Both the position numbers and the translations under genes were made by a program. The notes beneath the pieces are model-generated. The model was given only the letters and a program-made list of their open reading frames with translations. It had not been told where the DNA came from and searched no databases. 6,414 bases of DNA, taken from assembly GCA_030632405.1 (NCBI GenBank), contig DAOVUU010000149.1:1-6414 (forward strand), given 5' to 3'. The stretch is from Desulfobulbaceae bacterium. Its GTDB lineage: Bacteria; Desulfobacterota; Desulfobulbia; Desulfobulbales; Desulfocapsaceae. Shown in pieces: positions 6,012 to 6,414 of this stretch (the first letter of the stretch is position 1; each line of letters starts with the position of its first letter).

Positions 6012-6414
6012 TGGCCCTTCAATCTGATAACATGGATAAAGCTCGTCCATATCTGCTGAGTTCACCGGCTCTATTGTTTTATGTAGGTCTTTTCTTGATC
6101 CCTCTGTTCATGACGTTTATTTTGAGTTTTTATTCTTTTGATATCAACAGGGGTGGTATTCTTCCCGGCTTCTCATTCGCAAATTATGCAGAAGTACTCG
6201 GTGATTCCTACTTTCACCGGATCTTCTTTCGTACCTTTTTTTTATCAATTCTTGTCACTTTTTTCTGTGTTTTACTTGGCACTCCAGAAGCGTATATCCT
6301 TCACCGTATGAGCAATCGATGGAAGTCGTTATGTATGCTGGCCATACTCGGACCATTGCTGGTATCAGTTGTGGTGCGTACCCTTGGCTGGGCAATTCTG
6401 ATCGGCAGCGACGG
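6011..6414 (+). CDS. PotB-like ABC transporter permease (3' end outside the window)
   Basis: The first 134 residues are visible, from MALQSDNMDKARPYLL onward; the frame is open to the window end and the family is usually about 280-300 residues long. After a short polar cytoplasmic N-terminus there are three clear hydrophobic segments, at about residues 19-41 (FYVGLFLIPLFMTFILSF), 74-98 and 107-132. The first is followed by a periplasmic loop with FSFANYAEVL and SYFHRIFFRT, the usual layout of PotB/PotH-type inner-membrane permeases just before the BPD_transp_1 core. The EAA loop that contacts the ATPase would lie further right. The gene overlaps the ATPase stop by one base. A partner permease of the PotC type is expected next, because importers of this family normally use two permeases. 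Confidence 0.9.
   Translation, partial: MALQSDNMDKARPYLLSSPALLFYVGLFLIPLFMTFILSFYSFDINRGGILPGFSFANYAEVLGDSYFHRIFFRTFFLSILVTFFCVLLGTPEAYILHRMSNRWKSLCMLAILGPLLVSVVVRTLGWAILIGSD

Noticed and set aside
5778..6065. Open frame on the - strand across the ATPase/permease junction
   Set aside because: Both + strand genes are intact and overlap in the usual operon manner; the antisense frame has no recognisable motif.

Overview
The window looks like chromosomal DNA from a Gram-negative, moderately A+T-rich bacterium, most likely a deltaproteobacterium of the Desulfobacterota (Desulfobacteraceae-like). This assignment is an inference. It rests on the basic C-terminal tail of the LivF-type ATPase, the pairing of a PrpR_N-type sigma-54 activator with a polyamine-family importer, and a short intergenic repeat that I recall from such genomes. 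None of this could be checked against a database. All six genes lie on the + strand.

Layout. (1) Positions 1-655 hold the 3' part of a branched-chain amino-acid-type ABC ATPase (LivF), the last piece of an operon lying to the left. (2) Positions 733-1140 encode a single-domain UspA-type stress protein. (3) Positions 1141-1405 are non-coding, with a hairpin-forming repeat next to the usp stop codon and a 20-bp imperfect palindrome just before the next gene. (4) Positions 1406-3379 encode a 657-residue sigma-54 enhancer-binding regulator with a PrpR_N sensor, a PAS-like region, an AAA+ domain with GAFTGA, and a Fis-type HTH. (5) Positions 3380-3734 are a long regulatory gap holding a sigma-54 (-24/-12) promoter candidate and a second palindrome that resembles the one upstream of the regulator. 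(6) Positions 3735-4772, 4950-6011 and 6011-6414 (cut by the window end) encode a secreted substrate-binding protein, a PotA-like ATPase and a PotB-like permease: the first three parts of a polyamine/opine/amine-family importer. (7) A 126-bp MITE-like element with 16-bp terminal inverted repeats lies between the binding-protein and ATPase genes.

How the parts may work together. The simplest model is that the regulator senses a small molecule through its PrpR_N domain and switches on the importer beside it from a sigma-54 promoter. The similar palindromes before the regulator and before the importer would be its binding sites. The transported compound cannot be read from this window; the catabolic genes that would reveal it probably lie to the right. 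No CRISPR array, RNA gene, phage gene or complete insertion sequence is present, and I see no wholly new system. The regulator, the paired palindromes and the MITE inside the importer operon are the points most worth following.
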